The notes: generated by a model not told the origin, from the sequence alone. A stretch of DNA of 64,000 bases from JASLDZ01 sp965199975 (GCA_965199975.1 OZ241340.1:2666001-2730000), one strand, 5' to 3'; counted from the stretch's first letter, positions 16,655-25,894 are shown. Program-made: numbers and translations.

Positions 16655-17713
16655 ATGGCCATCACGGCGGATCTGGTCTTGCGGGCCGGGGAGATCGCTC
16701 TTGGAATCGCCGTAGCGCTCCTCACCCTGCTCGACGTGTTCGACACCGTGGTGGTGCCGGGCTTCACGCGCGGGTGGCTGCGGGTGGCGCCGCGTGTTCG
16801 CCGGCTGAGCCTACCCCTTTGGAAGCGGCGCGCCGCCAGCCTGGACGGGCCGAACCGCATCTCGGCCGCGCTGGCCCCTTTCATCTTCATTACGACCTTC
16901 GTGCTGTGGATGGGCTTCCTGGTGCTGGGCTTCGGCCTGATCGCGTACGGCCAACGCACCGACTACACGCCGCCGATCCGCAGCCTGTCGGACGCCCTGT
17001 TCACCGCGGGGTCGGCCATCGTCACCATCGGCGAGAGCGGGCGCGACGTGCAGGGCTGGGCGCGCTGCGCCATGCTCGCCTCCGGCTTCTCCGGCCTGGC
17101 GGTGGTGACCATGGCCATCACCTACATCCTGGAAGTGCAGGGCGCCTTGCAGGCGCGCGACGCCGCGCTCGCCAAGCTCACAACCACCACGGGACGCCCG
17201 CCGAGCGGCCTCGCCCTCTTGGAGACGTACGCCGAGCTGGGGTGCGGCGCGGAGCTCGGGATGCTCCTGCGCGAATGGCGCGACTGGATGGCCGCCACCC
17301 TGAACAGCCACAGCACTCGGCCCGTGCTCGGCTACTTCCGTTCGACCAGCGCCGAGATGGACTGGCCGGTGGCCACCGCCGTGGTGCTGGACGCGGCCAC
17401 CCTCTACGCCGTCTTTGTCGAGGGCGAACACGTAGGCGCCTCCCGCCTGCTCCACCGTGACGGCTGCCGCATGGTGGCCCTCCTCGCGCGCAACTTCGGC
17501 GTGGACGACAGGAGCGGCGCGCCGCTGCCCGCGGAGGAGATTCGCGAAGTCGTCGCCCGCCTGGCCGCCGCCGGCTACGCCGTGCACGACGGGGCGACGG
17601 CTCACAGCGCCTTCGTCGAACTACGACGCGGATATGTGGACCGCGTGGCGGCGTTGGCGGACCACTTTGGGGTCGAGCGCCCTAGGCTCGCGCCCCATCA
17701 CCCGTCCATCTGA
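16655..17713 (+). CDS. Two-TM ion channel-like membrane protein
   Basis: 352 residues. An N-terminal membrane segment (LALGIAVALLTLLDVFDTVVVPG-like, with a conserved acidic DVFDT), a second segment (FIFITTFVLWMGFLVLGFGLIAYG), a re-entrant pore-like stretch DALFTAGSAIVTIGESG, a third segment (MLASGFSGLAVVTMAITYILEVQGAL), and a long soluble C-terminal half. The pore region resembles the K+ channel filter but has T-I-G-E-S instead of T-x-G-Y/F-G, so potassium selectivity is doubtful. The start at 16655 drops an N-terminal extension that overlaps the sdhE promoter region. Divergent from sdhE, convergent with epmB. Confidence 0.7.
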   Translation: MAITADLVLRAGEIALGIAVALLTLLDVFDTVVVPGFTRGWLRVAPRVRRLSLPLWKRRAASLDGPNRISAALAPFIFITTFVLWMGFLVLGFGLIAYGQRTDYTPPIRSLSDALFTAGSAIVTIGESGRDVQGWARCAMLASGFSGLAVVTMAITYILEVQGALQARDAALAKLTTTTGRPPSGLALLETYAELGCGAELGMLLREWRDWMAATLNSHSTRPVLGYFRSTSAEMDWPVATAVVLDAATLYAVFVEGEHVGASRLLHRDGCRMVALLARNFGVDDRSGAPLPAEEIREVVARLAAAGYAVHDGATAHSAFVELRRGYVDRVAALADHFGVERPRLAPHHPSI

Positions 17714-17748
17714 ACAACTGCAGCGCCGCGGATCGACGCGGCTCGCGC

Positions 17749-18780
17749 TCAGTCCACGTTCGCCGGGTACGGGTGCAGTCGCCCCGAGGGGTCCTCCACA
17801 GCATCGCCGCGCCAGTGGTCGCGGCTGATCGGCGCCTTGCCGTGGCCTCCTGGAATGTCGAGCACGTAGGTCGGCTGGCAAAGGCCGGAGACGCGGCCGC
17901 GAAGGCCGCCGGCCAGAACGCGTCCCGCCTCCACCTCGGTGCGCAGGTGCGCCGTGCCGGGCGCGAGGTCGCCGTGATGCAGGTAGTACGGCTTGATCCG
18001 GCTCTCGACGAAAGCGCGCATCAAGGCCTCCAGCGCGTCGGGCGTGTCGTTGACGCCCTTCAGCAGCACCGTCTGACTGACCAGCGGCACGCCGGCGTCG
18101 ACCAATCGCGCGCAGGCGGCGCGGGCGGCCGGGGAGAGCTCGCGGGCGTGGTTGGCGTGCACCGCCACCCAGACGGCCTTGCCGCAGGCCTGAAGCGCGG
18201 CGATCAGGTCGGCCGTGATCCGCCTCGGCGCCACCATCGGCACACGCGTATGCACGCGCATCACCTTCACATGATCGATGGCCGCCAATGCCCCCGACAG
18301 GTCGGCCAGGCGGCGGGGCGAGAGCGTCAGAGGATCGCCACCGGTGAGGATCACCTCCCACACCTGCGGCTGCGCGGCGATGTAGGCGAGCGCGGCGTCC
18401 AACTCGGCGGGGCTCAGCGCCCCCTCCCCCCCAGGCCCCACCACTTCGCGGCGGAAGCAGAAGCGGCAGTAGACGGCGCAGGCGTGGGTGGGCTTGAGCA
18501 GCACGCGGTCGGGGTAGCGGTGCACGATCCCCTTCACCGGCGTGTGCGCCGCGTCGCCGATCGGGTCGGCGCGGTCGAGGGGATGCGACTCGAGCTCGCG
18601 CGCGTCGGGCAGGAACTGGCGCGCGATCGGATCGGCGGGGTCGGCCGTGTCGATCAGGCTGGCGACCTCGGGCGTGAGCGCCACGGCGTAGCGCGCCGCC
18701 ACCCGCTCCAGATCGTTGAGATGCGTGGGCTCGACGAGGCCGGCGGCCGCCAGGGCGGCTGGGCGGGTGAGCGCGGACAT
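17749..18780 (-). CDS. epmB: EF-P lysine 2,3-aminomutase EpmB
   Basis: Radical SAM, PLP-dependent enzyme that converts alpha-lysine to beta-lysine used to modify elongation factor P. 343 residues. The iron-sulfur motif is C101-x3-C105-x2-C108 (CAVYCRFC), followed by FRREVVG and the SAM-binding LTGGDPL. The PLP/substrate region LxxxGVPLVSQTVLLKGVND and the late YYLHHGDLAPGTAHLR are typical. It lies 9 bases downstream of epmA on the same strand, and efp is divergent just beyond: a complete EF-P modification locus. Confidence 0.95.
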   Translation of the reverse strand: MSALTRPAALAAAGLVEPTHLNDLERVAARYAVALTPEVASLIDTADPADPIARQFLPDARELESHPLDRADPIGDAAHTPVKGIVHRYPDRVLLKPTHACAVYCRFCFRREVVGPGGEGALSPAELDAALAYIAAQPQVWEVILTGGDPLTLSPRRLADLSGALAAIDHVKVMRVHTRVPMVAPRRITADLIAALQACGKAVWVAVHANHARELSPAARAACARLVDAGVPLVSQTVLLKGVNDTPDALEALMRAFVESRIKPYYLHHGDLAPGTAHLRTEVEAGRVLAGGLRGRVSGLCQPTYVLDIPGGHGKAPISRDHWRGDAVEDPSGRLHPYPANVD

Positions 18781-18789
18781 GTGGGCGGC

Positions 18790-19827
18790 CTAGACGCTCG
18801 CAGGCGCGGGCGCGAGGGGGCTCCACAGCACCTCGTCGATATGCGCCGCGCCGGTGGCCAGCATAGCCACCCTGTCGAAACCCAGCGCGGCGCCGCTCGC
18901 GGGCGGCATGCAGGCCAGCGCCGCAAGCAGATCCTCGTCGATGGGGTAGCGCTCGCCGTACAGGCGCGCCTTCTCCGCCATGTCGACCTCGAAGCGGGCG
19001 CGCTGCTCGACAGGGTCGGTGAGCTCGCCGAAGGCGTTGGCCAGCTCAAGGCCGCACGCATACAGCTCGAAGCGCTCGGACACGCGCGGGTCGCCGGGCT
19101 TGCGCCGCGCCAGCGCCGCCTCGATGGCGGGGTATTCGTAGAGGATCGTCGGGCGCCCGACGCCGAGCCTGGGCTCGATCTCCACCATCACGCGGCTGAA
19201 CACGTCACCCCAGCCGTCGTCTGCGGCCACGCGCAGGCCCGCCGCGGCGGCTGAGGCCGCAAGGGCGTTGCGATCGATCGCGCCGTCGGCGCCCAGGCTG
19301 GCGGCGAGGTCGACGCCGGCGTGGCGCGCGAAGGCCTCGGTCACCGTGATGCGCTCGGGCTCCGCGAAAGGGTCGCACGCCCGGCCGCGCCAGGCGAAGC
19401 GCCTCGCGCCCGTCGTCTGCGCCGCGAGCGCCAGCAGCGCCGCACAATCGGTCATCAGCGCCTCGTAGGGCGCGCCCGCGCGGTACCACTCGAGCATGGT
19501 GAACTCCGGGCCGTGGGAAGGGCCGCGCTCGCGGTTGCGCCATACCCGCGCCAGTTCGAAGATCGCCGTCTCGCCGGCGGCCAGCAGCTTCTTGGCGGCG
19601 AACTCTGGCGAGGTGCGCAGGTAGAGGTCGGCGGCGAAGGCCCCCGAGGCGTCGAGCGCGCGGGTGGCGAAGGCGTGCAGGTGGGTCTCGTTTCCAGGCG
19701 AGACCTGCAGGGCGGGCGTCTCCACCTCGGTGAAGCCCTGCGCCTCGAACCAGCCCCGCACGGCGCGCGTGATCGCGCCGCGCGCCACGAGCCGCGGGCG
19801 GCGCGCGGCGTGGCGCTCAGGCGTCAA
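18790..19827 (-). CDS. epmA: EF-P--(R)-beta-lysine ligase EpmA
   Basis: Paralogue of the class II lysyl-tRNA synthetase catalytic core without the anticodon-binding domain; it activates beta-lysine and attaches it to EF-P. 345 residues. Class II motif 1 (FTEVETPALQVSPGNE), motif 2 (FELARVWRNRERGPSHGPEFTMLEWY, here split: ARVWRNRERG then HGPEFTMLEWY) and motif 3 (GAALGFDRVAML) are all present. Operon with epmB; divergent from efp across about 118 bp that must hold both promoters. Confidence 0.95.
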   Translation of the reverse strand: MTPERHAARRPRLVARGAITRAVRGWFEAQGFTEVETPALQVSPGNETHLHAFATRALDASGAFAADLYLRTSPEFAAKKLLAAGETAIFELARVWRNRERGPSHGPEFTMLEWYRAGAPYEALMTDCAALLALAAQTTGARRFAWRGRACDPFAEPERITVTEAFARHAGVDLAASLGADGAIDRNALAASAAAAGLRVAADDGWGDVFSRVMVEIEPRLGVGRPTILYEYPAIEAALARRKPGDPRVSERFELYACGLELANAFGELTDPVEQRARFEVDMAEKARLYGERYPIDEDLLAALACMPPASGAALGFDRVAMLATGAAHIDEVLWSPLAPAPASV

Positions 19828-19945
19828 GCGCGGAGGGGGCGGAGGCTGCGACAGGGGCTTGGCTGGCGGTTTCGGCGCGGATCGCTATACGACGGCGCGA
19901 ATTGGAGGCGCGGGACGGCGCAGCCGCTGCGCCAGAGGAACGCCC

Positions 19946-20512
19946 GTGAAGGTCATCGCCAGCTCGCTCCGTAAGGGCAACGTCGTGGACATGGAGGGCC
20001 GGCTCTACGTCGTGCTCACCGTCGAGAACATCCACCCCGGCAAGGGCACGCCGGTGACCCAGCTCGACATGCGCCGCATCTCCGACGGCGTGAAGGTCTC
20101 CGAGCGCTGGCGCACCACCGAGACGGTGGAGCGCGCCTTCGTGGACGACCGGCCGCACACCTTCCTCTACCAGGACGGCGACGGCTACCACTTCATGAAC
20201 CCCGAGACCTACGACCAGGTGGCCGTGCCGCCCGAGATCGTGGGCGACGCGAGCGCCTACCTGCAGGACGGCATGACCGTCAGCGTCTCCACCCACGACG
20301 GCGTGCCGATCGCCATGGACCTGCCCACGCGCGCCACGCTCGAGGTGACCGAGACGGAGCCCGTGGTGAAGGGCCAGACCGCGTCCGGCTCCTACAAGCC
20401 CGCCATCCTGGCCAACGGCGTGCGCACCATGGTGCCCACCTACATCACCGCCGGCACGCGCATCGTGGTCCTGACCGAGGACGGCTCCTACCAGGAGCGC
20501 GCCAAGGACTAA
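19946..20512 (+). CDS. efp: Elongation factor P
   Basis: Translation factor that relieves ribosome stalling at polyproline. 188 residues, three beta-barrel domains. The modification loop is HPGKGTP with Lys33 as the predicted beta-lysylation site, consistent with the EpmA/EpmB genes next door. The GTG start at 19946 is chosen because it is preceded by AGAGGAA and gives the canonical start (M/V)KVIASSLRKGN. An upstream in-frame ORF extension is not EF-P-like. Confidence 0.97.
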   Translation: MKVIASSLRKGNVVDMEGRLYVVLTVENIHPGKGTPVTQLDMRRISDGVKVSERWRTTETVERAFVDDRPHTFLYQDGDGYHFMNPETYDQVAVPPEIVGDASAYLQDGMTVSVSTHDGVPIAMDLPTRATLEVTETEPVVKGQTASGSYKPAILANGVRTMVPTYITAGTRIVVLTEDGSYQERAKD

Positions 20513-20518
20513 GGCGGC

Positions 20519-20869
20519 TCACGCCCGCCGGAGCGTCGCCGGCGGCGCGGGGTGCGCCTCGTCGACCACGTTCAGGATCGGCTGCACGTGGCGCACAACG
20601 CGCGACAGCAGCTGCAGGCGATCGACGCGGCGCGCGATGGGGAAGCCCAGGTGCAGCTCGTTGACGCCGAGCCGCAGCGCCTCCGCCCAGCTCGGGTGCG
20701 CAGTCCCGACCTCGGCCGCCAGGTTCTCCGCCTGCCCGGCGAACAGCATCAGCCGCCCGTCGCGCGGATCGTCGCGCACGAAGGCGTAGAGGCCGGGCGC
20801 ACGGAAGAAGCGCGCGTCGTCGCGCCCCACGATGCGGAACCCCACCCCCGCCCAGACCGCCTCGTCCAT
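20519..20869 (-). CDS. Degenerate GIY-YIG-like protein
   Basis: 116 residues. The segment GLYAFVRDDPRDGRLMLFAGQAENL aligns in character with GIY-YIG-type proteins (GIYxF ... LYIGQTxNL), and the later HPSWAEALRLGVNELH and QPILN resemble a family of small GIY-YIG proteins whose second half reads H-x-x-W-x-E-A-x-x-x-G-A-x-H. Here the second signature is LFAGQ instead of YIGQ, so nuclease activity is doubtful. Convergent with efp, six bases apart. The family link is my recollection of patterns. Confidence 0.55.
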   Translation of the reverse strand: MDEAVWAGVGFRIVGRDDARFFRAPGLYAFVRDDPRDGRLMLFAGQAENLAAEVGTAHPSWAEALRLGVNELHLGFPIARRVDRLQLLSRVVRHVQPILNVVDEAHPAPPATLRRA

Positions 20870-20975
20870 CCGCCACCGCCCCTCAAGAACGGAACGAGAA
20901 CGCCATACCGCGCGCGCCGAGTCAAAGGTGCAAAGCGCCGCTCCACAGCCACGTGAAAGTCGCCCGCCCGAGGCG

Positions 20976-21320
20976 CTAACCGGCGACCGCTGCAGAGCCT
21001 CGCTCGCCGGTGCGGATGCGCAGCACCTCCTCGAGGTCGAGCACGAAGATCTTGCCGTCGCCGATGCGCCCGGTGTTGGCGGCGGCGGCGCACGCCTCGA
21101 CCACGCGCTCGACGATGTCGTCCGGCACGGCGGCCTCGATCTTCACCTTGGGCAGCAGCCGCACCTCGTACTCGGCCCCGCGGTAGACCTCGGTCTTGCC
21201 GCGCTGGCGGCCGTAGCCGCGCACCTCGGTCACAGTCAGCCCCGAGGCCCCCGCCTCCGTCACGGCGTCGAGCACGGCGTCCAGCCGGCTCGGCTTGATG
21301 ACGGCGACGATGAGCTTCAT
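20976..21320 (-). CDS. Nitrogen regulatory protein P-II
   Basis: Trimeric signal transducer for nitrogen and energy state. 114 residues. Features: MKLIVAVIKPSRLDAV start, T-loop with Tyr51 (GAEYEVRLLPK), the expected uridylylation site, B-loop AAAANTGRIGDGKIFV, and C-terminal IRTGERG. It has neither glnA nor amtB next to it, which would normally distinguish GlnB from GlnK, so the subtype is left open. About 85 bases separate it from the divergent gloB. Confidence 0.95.
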   Translation of the reverse strand: MKLIVAVIKPSRLDAVLDAVTEAGASGLTVTEVRGYGRQRGKTEVYRGAEYEVRLLPKVKIEAAVPDDIVERVVEACAAAANTGRIGDGKIFVLDLEEVLRIRTGERGSAAVAG

Positions 21321-21405
21321 GCGAGACGACCTTGGAACGGGCGGGGCGTCCGCGAGCTATGCCGGAGCGGCGCGCCTGCGCCAAGTCCGCCAAAGGGAGT
21401 GCGCC

Positions 21406-22152
21406 ATGCCGCTGGACGTGAAGAGCATCCGCTGTCTGGAGAGCAACTACGGCCTCCTCGCGCGCGACGCCGCGACCGGCGAAGTCGCCGCCATCGATGC
21501 TCCGGACGCGGAGGTGTTGCTGGCGCTGGCGCAGCGCCTGGGCTGGCGCATCGGCCTGATCGTCAACACCCACTGGCATGCGGACCACACGCAAGGCAAC
21601 GCCGCCCTGAAAGCGGCCACAGGCGCGCGGATCGTCGGGCCCGAGGAGGTGCGCCGCGTCGCGCCGCTGGACGAAGTGAAAGGCCCGGGAGACGTGGTGG
21701 CGCTCGGCGCCACCAACCTGCATGCGATCGAGACAGGCGGCCACACGCTGGGCCACCTCAGCTGGCACGCGCCCGACGCCGAGGTGGTGTTCACGGGCGA
21801 TGCGCTCTTCCCACTGGGCTGCGGGCGCATGTTCGAGGGAACGCCGGCGCAGTTCTGGGCGGGGCTCGAGCGGCTGGCCGCCCTGCCGCCGGCCACCGTG
21901 GTGTGGGGTGCGCATGAATACGGCGAGGGCAATGCGCGCTTCGCTCTGTCGGTGGAGACCGACCCCGCCGCCCGCGCCTCAGCCGAGGCGCTGCTCGCCG
22001 CCTGTGCGCGCGGCGAGCCCAGCGTGCCGACGACCATCGGGGCGGAGCTCGCCGCCAATCCCTTCCTGCGGGCGACGCAGCTGCGGCCTGGCAAGCCCGC
22101 CGCCGAGGCGTTCGGCGAACTGCGCGCCCTCAAGGACGCCTTCAAGGGCTGA
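21406..22152 (+). CDS. gloB: Hydroxyacylglutathione hydrolase (glyoxalase II)
   Basis: Metallo-beta-lactamase-fold enzyme hydrolysing S-lactoylglutathione to lactate and glutathione in methylglyoxal detoxification. 248 residues, normal for GloB. The binuclear metal motif THWHADH is at 55-61, with GHTLGHLSW and FTGDALFPLGCGRMFEGTP downstream and HEYGEGNARFA supplying further ligands. The start at 21406 follows AAAGGGAG at good spacing; the in-frame upstream extension is not conserved in type. Confidence 0.95.
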   Translation: MPLDVKSIRCLESNYGLLARDAATGEVAAIDAPDAEVLLALAQRLGWRIGLIVNTHWHADHTQGNAALKAATGARIVGPEEVRRVAPLDEVKGPGDVVALGATNLHAIETGGHTLGHLSWHAPDAEVVFTGDALFPLGCGRMFEGTPAQFWAGLERLAALPPATVVWGAHEYGEGNARFALSVETDPAARASAEALLAACARGEPSVPTTIGAELAANPFLRATQLRPGKPAAEAFGELRALKDAFKG

Positions 22153-22165
22153 GGCGTCGCCGCGC

Positions 22166-23029
22166 CTAGCGCTCCAGCACCGACAGGATCCGCTCGGAGG
22201 AAGGCCGGCCTGCTACGCCCATCTCCGGCGCGATCACGATCTCCACCCTGGCGCCGCCCACCACGACGTCGGGCGCGTGGCCCGGCAGGAAGCTCACCTC
22301 CATCACGCGCGCAATCACCCCGCGGCCCCGCCCGCCGGCCGCCCCCATCCGCACGAAGGCGTCGGCGGCGATGGAGAAGGCGTCGGCGAAGACGGTCTCG
22401 GAACTTGGGGTGGTCTCGGGTGCGTCGAACGAGATCAGGTGTTGCGCGGCCCGGCTGGCGCGCCGGCTGGCCTCGGCCAGGACGCTGAAGAGGCCGTTGG
22501 GACCGAGCGACGTCGTGGGCCGAAGAGCGCCGGCCTGCCCAACCACGTAGGCCGCCGCACCCATGGGCCGGCTGTCGGTGAACAGCGTCACTCCGCCCAG
22601 GCGTGACACGCGCAGCACCGCCTCGCCCGCGTCGTTCTTGTAGATCACATCGCCCCGGGGGCCCGGAGAAGGGAAAAGGACGAAGATCTCCTGGCTGTCG
22701 TCGAAGCGCAGCAGCGGCGTTCGGGCGACGCGATCGAGCACGAAGCCGTCGCCCCGATCGGCGTTGTAGCGCGCCACTGTCGGCGTCGCGCCAAACCGGC
22801 GGTCCATGCCGGTCTCGCCGCCGAACATGTAGTCGCGCAACGAAGGCGGCGGCGCCCCACCCCCCGGCCGCCCACCGAATGATGCAACGCCACCCGCGCG
22901 CCCGCCGACGGGGACATCCCCGTGAGGACCAAAGCCGCCGCGGGGCTGGGGAAGCGCATGCGCGGTCGCCGCAAGGAGCACCCAGCCCAAGCCCGCTCCT
23001 GTCGCCACGCGTTCGACGCCACTGCGCAT
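22166..23029 (-). CDS. Hypothetical exported protein, DUF4908-like
   Basis: 287 residues with an N-terminal signal-like stretch (VATGAGLGWVLLAATAHA), a Gly/Pro-rich low-complexity part (about 28-62), then a folded region containing LLRFDDSQEIFVLFPSPGPRGDVIYKN-type sequence and a later VSRLGGVTLFT. This resembles a family known to me from Caulobacterales as DUF4908, of unknown function; the assignment is from memory. Convergent with gloB (13 bases between stops). Probably periplasmic or cell-surface. Confidence 0.65.
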   Translation of the reverse strand: MRSGVERVATGAGLGWVLLAATAHALPQPRGGFGPHGDVPVGGRAGGVASFGGRPGGGAPPPSLRDYMFGGETGMDRRFGATPTVARYNADRGDGFVLDRVARTPLLRFDDSQEIFVLFPSPGPRGDVIYKNDAGEAVLRVSRLGGVTLFTDSRPMGAAAYVVGQAGALRPTTSLGPNGLFSVLAEASRRASRAAQHLISFDAPETTPSSETVFADAFSIAADAFVRMGAAGGRGRGVIARVMEVSFLPGHAPDVVVGGARVEIVIAPEMGVAGRPSSERILSVLER

Positions 23030-23142
23030 GGATTTTGGAGTGGAAGCGGAGTCAGGCGCTTTTCGGGCGGGGCTTGGGCGCCGGCGCGGCCATGCGTCGA
23101 CCGTGGCTGTGGCGCATCACCACCGCGGCTGCGCCGACACGA

Positions 23143-23871
23143 TCACCCAGCGAAGAACTGACCGCCGTTGGCGCTGATGGTGGCGCCGGTGATGAAGGAC
23201 GCGTCTTCGCGCGCCAGGAACGCCACGCAGGCGGCGATTTCGTTGGCATGGCCTAGGCGCCCCACGGGAATCGCGCCGACAATCTTCGCCATCACGCCCT
23301 CGGGGATGGTGGCCATCATCTCGGTGTCGATGTAGCCCGGCGCCACGCAGTTGACAGTTATGTTCTTCTTCGCCGTTTCCAGAGCCAGAGCCTTTGTGAA
23401 GCCGAAGGCCCCCGCCTTGGCGGCGGCGTAGTTGGTCTGCCCCATGGCCCCCTGCTGGCCGTTGACCGAGCTGATGGTGATGATGCGGCCGTAGCCACGC
23501 TCGCGCATACCCTCGATCACGTTGCGGCTCATATTGAACAGCGAGACGAGGTTGACGTAGATCACCTCGCTCCACTGCTTCTGCGTCATCTTGTGCAGCA
23601 TGGCGTCGCGGGTGATGCCGGCGTTGTTGACGAGCACGTCGATGGGGCCGAGCTGGTCTTCGACCTCCTTGATGGCGCGCGCCGCATCGTCGAATTCGCC
23701 GACGTTACCCTTGACCACGACCACGCCCAGCTCGCTCGCGGTCGCCATGGCGGCCTCCTCGTTGCCGGAATAGCCGGCCGCCACCTTGAAGCCGTCGGCT
23801 TTAAGCCGCTCTACGATCGCCCGGCCGATGCCGCGCGTGCCGCCCGTCACCAGGGCCACCCGTTCCACCAT
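23143..23871 (-). CDS. phaB: Acetoacetyl-CoA reductase PhaB
   Basis: NADPH-dependent short-chain dehydrogenase making (R)-3-hydroxybutyryl-CoA for polyhydroxybutyrate. 242 residues. Cofactor motif TGGTRGIG at 9-16, NNAG at 82-85, catalytic Ser135, Tyr148 and Lys152 (YAAAKAG), and the PhaB-typical GYIDTEMMATIPE and SANGGQFF end. It follows phaA on the same strand, about 120 bases apart; phaR is divergent from phaA. No PHB synthase gene (phaC) is in the window. Confidence 0.95.
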   Translation of the reverse strand: MVERVALVTGGTRGIGRAIVERLKADGFKVAAGYSGNEEAAMATASELGVVVVKGNVGEFDDAARAIKEVEDQLGPIDVLVNNAGITRDAMLHKMTQKQWSEVIYVNLVSLFNMSRNVIEGMRERGYGRIITISSVNGQQGAMGQTNYAAAKAGAFGFTKALALETAKKNITVNCVAPGYIDTEMMATIPEGVMAKIVGAIPVGRLGHANEIAACVAFLAREDASFITGATISANGGQFFAG

Positions 23872-23994
23872 GTCGCTCGCTCCCTTTGCACCCGGATCTG
23901 CGCCAGGGCTTCACAAGCTTAACGCGGGGAAGCGCTGTTTAGACGCACGCGTCAGGGGTGGCCGTACACGCGCGCCGCCACCGCGGGCCCGGCG

Positions 23995-25170
23995 TCAGGC
24001 TCGCTCCACGCAGAGCGCGACGCCCATGCCGCCGCCGACGCAGAGGGTGGCGAGGCCCTTCTTGGCGTCGCGCCGCTTCATCTCATGCAGGAGCGTGGTG
24101 AGGATGCGCGCGCCGGAGGCCCCGATGGGATGGCCGATGGCGATGGCGCCGCCATTGACGTTCACCTTGTCCGGGTCGAGGCCCAGCTCCTTGAGCACAC
24201 ACAGGGACTGGGCCGCGAAGGCCTCGTTGGATTCCACGAGGTCGAGGTCGGCCACGGTCCAGCCCGCTTTCTCCAGCGCCTTCTTGGAGGCCGGGATCGG
24301 GCCGGTCCCCATGATCGCCGGATCGACGCCGGCGCTGGCCCACGAGACGATTCGGGCCAGAGGCTCGATCCCGCGCCGGGCCGCCTCGTCCGCGCTCATC
24401 AGCACCACCGCGGCGGCGCCGTCGTTCAACCCCGAGGCGTTGCCTGCGGTGACCGAGCCCTGCTTATCGAAGGCGGGCTTGAGGCCGCACATCGCCTCGT
24501 AGGTCGCGCCCGCGCGGATGTATTCGTCCTGGTCGACCACCGTATCGCCCTTGCGGCCCTTGATGGTGACAGGCGCGATCTCGTCGGCGAATCGGCCCTC
24601 GCTGCGCGCCGCCTCGGCGTGGTTCTGGCTGGCGGTGGCGAAGCGGTCCTGGTCCTCGCGGCTGATCTGCCACTGCTCGGCGATGTTCTCGGCGGTCTGG
24701 CCCATGTGGTAGCCGTGGAAGGCGTCCCACAGCCCGTCCTTGATCATGGTGTCGACGAAGGCGAGGTCGCCCATCTTCTTGCCGTCGCGCAGATGCGCCG
24801 CATGGGGGGCGCGGCTCATGCTCTCCTGCCCGCCGGCGACCACGATGTCGGCGTCGCCCTGGGCGATCTGCTGGAAGCCCAGCGCCACCGCGCGCAGGCC
24901 CGAGCCACACAGTTGGTTGAGGCTCCATGCAGGCGCCTCGGCGGGAACGCCCGCGGCCATCGCGGCCTGGCGCGCCGGGCCCTGTCCCTCGCCCGCCTGC
25001 AGCACCTGGCCCAGGATCACCTCGTCCACGTCGGCCGGATCGACCTTGGCCCGCTCCAGCGCGGCCTTGATGGCCACCGCCCCCAATTCGTGGGCCGACA
25101 GCGCGGCCAGCGCTCCGTTGAACGAACCCACCGGCGTGCGCGCGGCCGATGCGATGACGATCTCGGGCAT
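23995..25170 (-). CDS. phaA: Acetyl-CoA acetyltransferase (beta-ketothiolase) PhaA
   Basis: Condenses two acetyl-CoA into acetoacetyl-CoA, the first step of PHB synthesis. 391 residues. Nucleophilic Cys88 in SLNQLCGSGLRA, His near 347 in AIAIGHPIGASG, and the second cysteine near 377 in CVGGGMGVAL. The start at 25170 (MPEIVIASAARTPVGSF) is canonical for biosynthetic thiolases; the longer ORF upstream runs into the phaR promoter region. Confidence 0.96.
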   Translation of the reverse strand: MPEIVIASAARTPVGSFNGALAALSAHELGAVAIKAALERAKVDPADVDEVILGQVLQAGEGQGPARQAAMAAGVPAEAPAWSLNQLCGSGLRAVALGFQQIAQGDADIVVAGGQESMSRAPHAAHLRDGKKMGDLAFVDTMIKDGLWDAFHGYHMGQTAENIAEQWQISREDQDRFATASQNHAEAARSEGRFADEIAPVTIKGRKGDTVVDQDEYIRAGATYEAMCGLKPAFDKQGSVTAGNASGLNDGAAAVVLMSADEAARRGIEPLARIVSWASAGVDPAIMGTGPIPASKKALEKAGWTVADLDLVESNEAFAAQSLCVLKELGLDPDKVNVNGGAIAIGHPIGASGARILTTLLHEMKRRDAKKGLATLCVGGGMGVALCVERA

Positions 25171-25270
25171 GGCGGCTCCTCCCAGAGCGTTGGACATGCG
25201 CCTGTCTAGCGCTGGGCGTTCGCTTCCGCGATAGTGCGCCGCAACCAAGAGGCGCGGAGACCACAACGCG

Positions 25271-25894
25271 ATGTCGCAGACGACCGCGGCCCCGCCGCCC
25301 AAGGCGGACGACGCCCCCGCGCCGGTGACGATCAAGAAGTACGCCAACCGCCGGCTCTACAACACCGCGCAGAGCGCCTACGTCACGCTCGAGCACCTGG
25401 CCGACATGGTGCGCCGCGAGGTCGACTTCGTGGTCACCGACGCGCGCACCGGCGACGACATCACCCGCCAGGTGCTGACCCAGATCATCTTCGAGGAGGA
25501 ATCGCGCGGGGCCGCCATCCTGCCCGTCGCCTTTTTGCGCCAACTGATCGGCCTCTACGGCGGTCGCATGCAGGCCATGGCGCCCTCCTACCTGGAGGCC
25601 AGCCTCGCCGCCTTCGTGCAGGGCGGCGAGCGGCTGCGCGAGCAGTGGACGGCCGCGCTGGCCGCCCCCGGAAAGCCGCCGGGCGCCGACATGTTCGCCG
25701 AGCAGGTGCGCGCCAACATGGCCCTGTTCGACCAGACGGTGCGCATGTTCACCCCCTACGCCGCCCCCGCCGTCCGGCCCGAACCGGCGGCCGCGGCGAA
25801 GCCCGCGCCCCCCGCCGAGGGCGAGGCGCTGGCCGACCTCACCCGGCGCATGGAGGACATGCAGCGCCAGCTGGCCGAGCTCTCCCGCCGCTGA
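25271..25894 (+). CDS. phaR: Polyhydroxyalkanoate synthesis regulator PhaR
   Basis: DNA- and PHB-granule-binding repressor that controls phasins and other PHB genes. 207 residues. The N-terminal PHB/PHA accumulation regulator DNA-binding domain is clear (IKKYANRRLYNTAQSAYVTLEHLADMV), followed by two accumulation-regulator domains (about 65-150) and an Ala/Pro-rich tail ending in a short coiled coil (LTRRMEDMQRQLAEL). It is divergent from phaA with about 100 bp between the starts, where its own operator is likely. Confidence 0.95.
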   Translation: MSQTTAAPPPKADDAPAPVTIKKYANRRLYNTAQSAYVTLEHLADMVRREVDFVVTDARTGDDITRQVLTQIIFEEESRGAAILPVAFLRQLIGLYGGRMQAMAPSYLEASLAAFVQGGERLREQWTAALAAPGKPPGADMFAEQVRANMALFDQTVRMFTPYAAPAVRPEPAAAAKPAPPAEGEALADLTRRMEDMQRQLAELSRR

